From: an uncultured Candidatus Melainabacteria bacterium
GTDB taxonomy: Bacteria > Cyanobacteriota > Vampirovibrionia > LMEP-6097
Reading direction: 5' to 3'
DNA: 27,311 nucleotides
Assembly (NCBI GenBank): GCA_937927525.1
Contig: CALBDR010000115.1
Location: 1 to 27,311 of the forward strand
The notes beneath the pieces were generated by a model that saw only the letters and a list, made by a program, of their open reading frames with translations, was not told the origin of the DNA and ran no database searches. The translations under genes and the position numbers were made by a program. Positions 24,033 through 27,311 of the stretch are shown one piece after another; the stretch's first letter is position 1; each line of letters begins with the position of its first letter.

Positions 24033-25964
24033 CTATTGACAAACTGAGCACTCTTCACCTACGCTAACTTGTCTTCTTACAGATTTATTATCTACATTGT
24101 CAGCTTCGATAACTGATTCTGAACGTAAGTAATAAAGTGATTTGACACCAAGTTCGTGAGCGAGTAAGTGTACTTCATTTAATTGTCTACCACTGATGGG
24201 TGACTTCATGAAGAGGTTCAATGATTGTGCTTGACAGATGTGAGGTTGTCTTTCACCTGCTTGGATCACGATTTCTTTCATGTCTAATTCATAGGCAGTT
24301 TTGAAGATTTTCTTCTCTTCTTCAGTTAAGAAATCAAGATTTTGAGTACTACCCTTATCTTCGATAATTTTTCTCCAAACATCAGCTTTATTCTGACCTT
24401 TAGACTCGAGTAATTTTTCTAAGTAAACATTCTTCACGAGGAAGCTGCCACTGAGTGTTTTTTGAAGGTAAGCGTTTCCTGCAATCGGCTCGATACAAGG
24501 TGTTGCACCACCACAAATAACTGAAATATTTGCTGTAGGGGCGATAGCCATAACATAACTGTTTCTTTGATTACCACCATCTGGGCAAACTCCTCTTTCG
24601 TCGGCTAGTCTTACAGATGCCTGTTTAGCGTACTTATTAATAGTACTGAAAACAATTTTATTGAGTGCTCTTGCTTGGACACTTTCAAAAGGAATGTTTT
24701 GAGACATAAGTAGACCGTGGTAACCCATAGCTCCTAAGCCTACAGATCTTTCTTGCTTAGCGGATTGAACAGCACGTTTATAGTCTCTAGAATCCACTCC
24801 ATAAATGAAGTTATCTAAGATATTATCAAGGGCTTTTACAGCTGCATACATAGTTGCTTCAGCAGCATCTTTCCACTCTTCCCACTTTTCTAGGTTCATA
24901 GAGCCTAAACAACAAACAGCAGTTCTTTCTCTATTCGTAGGTAAAGTAATTTCTGAACAAAGATTAGATTGGTTAACAAATAAGCCAGCATCCTTATGGT
25001 GCTGAGGAGTAGCTTTGTTAACGGTGTCGATAAATAAGATATATGGTTCACCAGTTTCAATACGATTCTTAAGGATTTTTCTCCACATTTCGACAGCGTC
25101 AACTGATTTAGTAACTTCACCTGAGTGAGGGCAAGTAAGATCAAATTTAACTTTTGCTTTTACACATCTCATAAATTCATCACTGACTATTACACCATGG
25201 TGTAGGTTTAAGCATCTTCTGTTTTCATCACCACCAGTAGGTCTTCTGATATCGATAAACTCTTCGATATCAGGATGGCTGATATCCATGTATGCAGCTG
25301 CGGCACCTCTTCTAGTGTTACCTTGGGAAACGGCTAGAGTAGCACTATCCATGACCTTTAAGAAAGGAATAGTTCCAGAAGATTTCCCACCAGAGCTTAG
25401 GCGTGAGTTGTGACCTCTAACTTGAGACCAGTTAGAACCGATTCCTCCACCACCTTTAGCAAGGAAAGCATTTTCCTCATAAGTTTTGAAGATGTCAGAA
25501 ATAGAGTCACCGACAGTATTTAAAAAACATGAAATTTGAGCACCTCTGCTAGTAGCAGAGTTAGTAAGCACGGGAGTCGCAGGCATAAACCAGTTCTTAG
25601 ACATTAAATCATAAAGATTTTGAGCTAGTTCTTTATCACCACGAGAGATTCCAGTTGCTACTCTTGCGAAGAACATTTGAACATCTTCACAGATGTCACC
25701 TTTACCATCTTTTAAAAAATACCTGTCTCTCAGAGTTTCTAAACCGAAGAAAGTAATGTTTTTATCACGTTTTTGATCAATTTTTATACTTTTTTGTACA
25801 CCTTTGTCTCCACGATATTGAGGAGAGTCCCAGCTTGCTTTTTGTCCGACTTGAAGATCGATTTTCTTTAATAAAAGATCTCTTGCAAGTTCTAAGTTGT
25901 TATTAGACAAAGCATCGACGATGGATACTTGTTTGTTTTTTGATTCCATTTCAGTAACAGCCAT
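24033..25964 (-). CDS. nrdA: Class I ribonucleotide reductase, large (alpha) subunit
   Basis: The 643-residue protein reduces ribonucleotides to deoxyribonucleotides together with a NrdB radical subunit. It has the redox Cys in ISCFL (Cys146), the active-site NxCxE (Asn334, Cys336, Glu338), a paired CC (351-352), the radical-transfer tyrosines in SLYYLRS, and a C-terminal shuttle CSVC (Cys639 and Cys642). GGGGIGSNWS and QGNTRRGAAAAYM are also typical. The N-terminus lacks an ATP-cone, so allosteric activity control through that module is absent. nrdB is not adjacent in the window. The start (ATGG) has GGGA 8 bases upstream. An NrdR-like box and an inverted repeat cover its promoter. Confidence 0.96.
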   Translation of the reverse strand: MAVTEMESKNKQVSIVDALSNNNLELARDLLLKKIDLQVGQKASWDSPQYRGDKGVQKSIKIDQKRDKNITFFGLETLRDRYFLKDGKGDICEDVQMFFARVATGISRGDKELAQNLYDLMSKNWFMPATPVLTNSATSRGAQISCFLNTVGDSISDIFKTYEENAFLAKGGGGIGSNWSQVRGHNSRLSSGGKSSGTIPFLKVMDSATLAVSQGNTRRGAAAAYMDISHPDIEEFIDIRRPTGGDENRRCLNLHHGVIVSDEFMRCVKAKVKFDLTCPHSGEVTKSVDAVEMWRKILKNRIETGEPYILFIDTVNKATPQHHKDAGLFVNQSNLCSEITLPTNRERTAVCCLGSMNLEKWEEWKDAAEATMYAAVKALDNILDNFIYGVDSRDYKRAVQSAKQERSVGLGAMGYHGLLMSQNIPFESVQARALNKIVFSTINKYAKQASVRLADERGVCPDGGNQRNSYVMAIAPTANISVICGGATPCIEPIAGNAYLQKTLSGSFLVKNVYLEKLLESKGQNKADVWRKIIEDKGSTQNLDFLTEEEKKIFKTAYELDMKEIVIQAGERQPHICQAQSLNLFMKSPISGRQLNEVHLLAHELGVKSLYYLRSESVIEADNVDNKSVRRQVSVGEECSVCQ

Positions 25965-25984
25965 ATTAATTCCCGTATTATTTC

Positions 25985-26033
25985 CTAGTGTCTTGCATGA
26001 AATTTATAGCATGCAAGATACTATATCTAGTGT
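25985..26033 (-). promoter_or_regulatory. nrdA promoter with NrdR-box-like element and inverted repeat
   Basis: On the minus strand, ACACTAGATATAGTAT (26033-26018) matches the NrdR box consensus (acaCwAtATaTwGtgt) at 14 of 16 positions by my alignment. Next comes an extended -10, TGCTATAAA (26011-26003). The -10 lies inside a perfect inverted repeat, CTTGCATG-N10-CATGCAAG (25992-26017). A second ACACTAG (25991-25985) begins 42 bases after the first, but its other half is degenerate. NrdR is the usual repressor of nrd genes, so repression by dNTP-sensing NrdR is inferred. The rest of the 292-base gap up to 26256 shows no gene I can support. Confidence 0.6.
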
Positions 26034-26256
26034 AGTATAATAATTTTATCAATATTTTAGTGCTTAGGCAAATAGGATTTTAGGTTCTTGTATCATTTTC
26101 ATAAAGAATATTATATAAAGCTTTGTGAGATTGACTGTTCTCCAGATTTGGATCATGTAAGCATGGGCTTGATTCGGCTTTAATCGAAAATAGTAAATCT
26201 CGATGCCACCTTTAAGAGAATATTGTACTTTGACATAGTAAGTTAAAATACTTAAC

Positions 26257-27234
26257 ATGCGTTTAGTTTTTTATAGAACTGGTGCAATTGGTGACATCAT
26301 CCACACCTTACCAGCTTTAAAATTTATTAAAGAGCAGAATCCTAGTTGTAGATTGGATTTAGTGATTAGGACGAAGCCAGTAAAAGAACTCTTAGATCTT
26401 TATGCTCCTTATATAGACAACACTTATAATGTAGGTAATAAATTGGCTGAAGAAAAAGAGTTACTGGTTAGTTTAAAGGAAGAACCTTGTGATGAGTTTA
26501 TTTATTTACACAGCAACTGGTGGCGTGGTTTATTTTTTAATTTTAAATACTTTAAGGCTAAGAAATTTAAACCATATAAAAAAGATCTAAGTTTAAGTTC
26601 AAGACATAATTTTTTAACTGCTTATGATCCTAATTTGAAAAGTGATCTCATGAGAGGGTCTTTAGTTTTAGATCATAAAGTTTTATATTCATCCGAGCTT
26701 TCTAATGAAAAGTATTTGGTTGTAGTTCCAGGTGTCGGCAAGCTTCGTCCACAGAGAGCTTATCCATTAAAAGAATGGATGATATTTATAAAGCGCGTTA
26801 TAGCTGAAACTGACTATGATGTGAAAATCTTAGGTGGGCCTGATGAAATAGATCTGTCTCTAGAACTTAGTTTAGCTATGAAGCTTCGCAGTAAAGAAAA
26901 TACTAGAATTGAAAATTTAATTGGTAAGCTGAGTTTAATCGATAGTGCTAAGGTTTTAGCAAAAGCAGATAGGGTATATTCAGGTGACACAGGTCTTTTA
27001 CATATTGCATCGGCTTTAGGCAAGGAAACAAAATCCTTTTATACTGTAACTTCTGAATTCCGTACGGGTCCTTTTTCTCCCCTAGGAGAGGTTTTACGTT
27101 CAGAATCATGTAAATGTAAAGATTTGAACAATTTTCATGATAATAAAACTAAATGTAAATATTTAACTGTAACTGGTTTGCCTAGGTGTGTTGAGGAACT
27201 TAAATTTACTTCAGATCAGTCGGAGAAAGTTTAA
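26257..27234 (+). CDS. Glycosyltransferase family 9 (ADP-heptose:LPS heptosyltransferase-like)
   Basis: The 325-residue protein begins with RTGAIGDIIHTLPALKFIKE, the N-terminal signature of GT9 heptosyltransferases, and has VVVPGVGKLRPQRAYPLKEW, KILGGPDE and YSGDTGLLHIASALG (241-255, Asp244 and His249), which forms the sugar-nucleotide site. It should transfer a heptose or related sugar to a surface glycolipid on the cytosolic face of the inner membrane; donor and acceptor are not readable. The C-terminal 45 residues are Cys-rich (SCKCK, KCKY, PRCVE), which is seen in some GT9 members. No ribosome binding site is present. TAAAAT lies 7 bases before ATG. It is divergent from nrdA. Confidence 0.87.
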   Translation: MRLVFYRTGAIGDIIHTLPALKFIKEQNPSCRLDLVIRTKPVKELLDLYAPYIDNTYNVGNKLAEEKELLVSLKEEPCDEFIYLHSNWWRGLFFNFKYFKAKKFKPYKKDLSLSSRHNFLTAYDPNLKSDLMRGSLVLDHKVLYSSELSNEKYLVVVPGVGKLRPQRAYPLKEWMIFIKRVIAETDYDVKILGGPDEIDLSLELSLAMKLRSKENTRIENLIGKLSLIDSAKVLAKADRVYSGDTGLLHIASALGKETKSFYTVTSEFRTGPFSPLGEVLRSESCKCKDLNNFHDNKTKCKYLTVTGLPRCVEELKFTSDQSEKV

Positions 27235-27311
27235 GAGACTATGTGGTTGTAATCGATAAAAACTGCCCCCTGTAAATGCAGATAAATTGACAAAGTTAAC
27301 TATTGATCAAT

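Noticed and set aside
24033..25964. Adenosylcobalamin-dependent (class II, NrdJ) reductase
   Set aside because: The C-terminal CSVC, paired tyrosines in LYYLRS and overall layout fit class I NrdA; no cobalamin-binding insertion was seen.
26064..26258. A 64-codon minus-strand open frame between nrdA and the glycosyltransferase gene
   Set aside because: Its start overlaps the glycosyltransferase ATG region, it has no ribosome binding site or recognisable domain, and its length is ordinary for AT-rich intergenic DNA. Another frame here (about 43 codons ending ...ALYNILYENDTRT) looks protein-like but has no start codon.
26230..26258. TTGACA-17-TAACAT promoter upstream of the glycosyltransferase
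   Set aside because: The -10 would overlap the ATG at 26257, which is fixed by the GT9 N-terminal signature, so transcription would start inside the gene. The hexamers are probably chance or only the -35 is used.
27287..27311. TTGACA (27287-27292) and the palindrome ATTGATCAAT (27302-27311) at the right edge
   Set aside because: They may belong to a promoter of the next gene, but the -10 and the gene lie outside the window, so nothing can be supported.

Overview
This 27.3 kb window is AT-rich bacterial chromosome with dense genes, several of them overlapping. Two lipoprotein signal peptides and a family-9 glycosyltransferase suggest a Gram-negative-type envelope. The L33 protein is of the zinc-free kind and keeps an ECTE...SRY...KNKK...EIK pattern that recalls the cyanobacterial side of the tree. 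A non-photosynthetic cyanobacterial relative (Melainabacteria/Vampirovibrionia) is therefore my best guess, held weakly. No mobile element, CRISPR array, tRNA or rRNA was seen.

Layout. 1-4200: the end of a periplasmic ligand-binding protein and its terminator, a short unknown gene, a lipoprotein that fuses two different solute-binding folds, and an unknown protein with hydrophobic stretches. 4220-6938: a patatin/cPLA2-like lipase with a histone-like basic N-terminus, then two tiny membrane proteins. 6922-12461: housekeeping and regulatory genes (mrp, an HDOD protein, rpmG, an aminotransferase, radA, a small unknown).

12578-14821 is the most interesting part. A 77-residue lipoprotein precursor ends in three KCG units, the last forming EGKCG. 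It overlaps a DUF692/MNIO iron oxidase gene, which overlaps a DUF2063-type partner gene. This is the BufA-BufB-BufC arrangement of bufferin copper-binding RiPPs, but with a lipid-anchored precursor instead of the usual DUF2282 protein. A 2001-residue protein with no cysteine and with calcium-loop motifs follows 26 bases later and may be co-transcribed.

20864-25964 carries, on the minus strand, nrdA behind an NrdR-box-like element, ebfC-recR, and gatC-pyrG. The window closes with a family-9 glycosyltransferase.

The envelope-facing genes (binding-protein lipoproteins, lipase, bufferin-like cassette, giant acidic protein, glycosyltransferase) are interleaved with nucleotide and DNA-maintenance genes (pyrG, nrdA, recR, ebfC, radA). 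Several starts lack a ribosome binding site and have a -10-like hexamer only 7-12 bases upstream, which suggests that leaderless transcripts may be common here.
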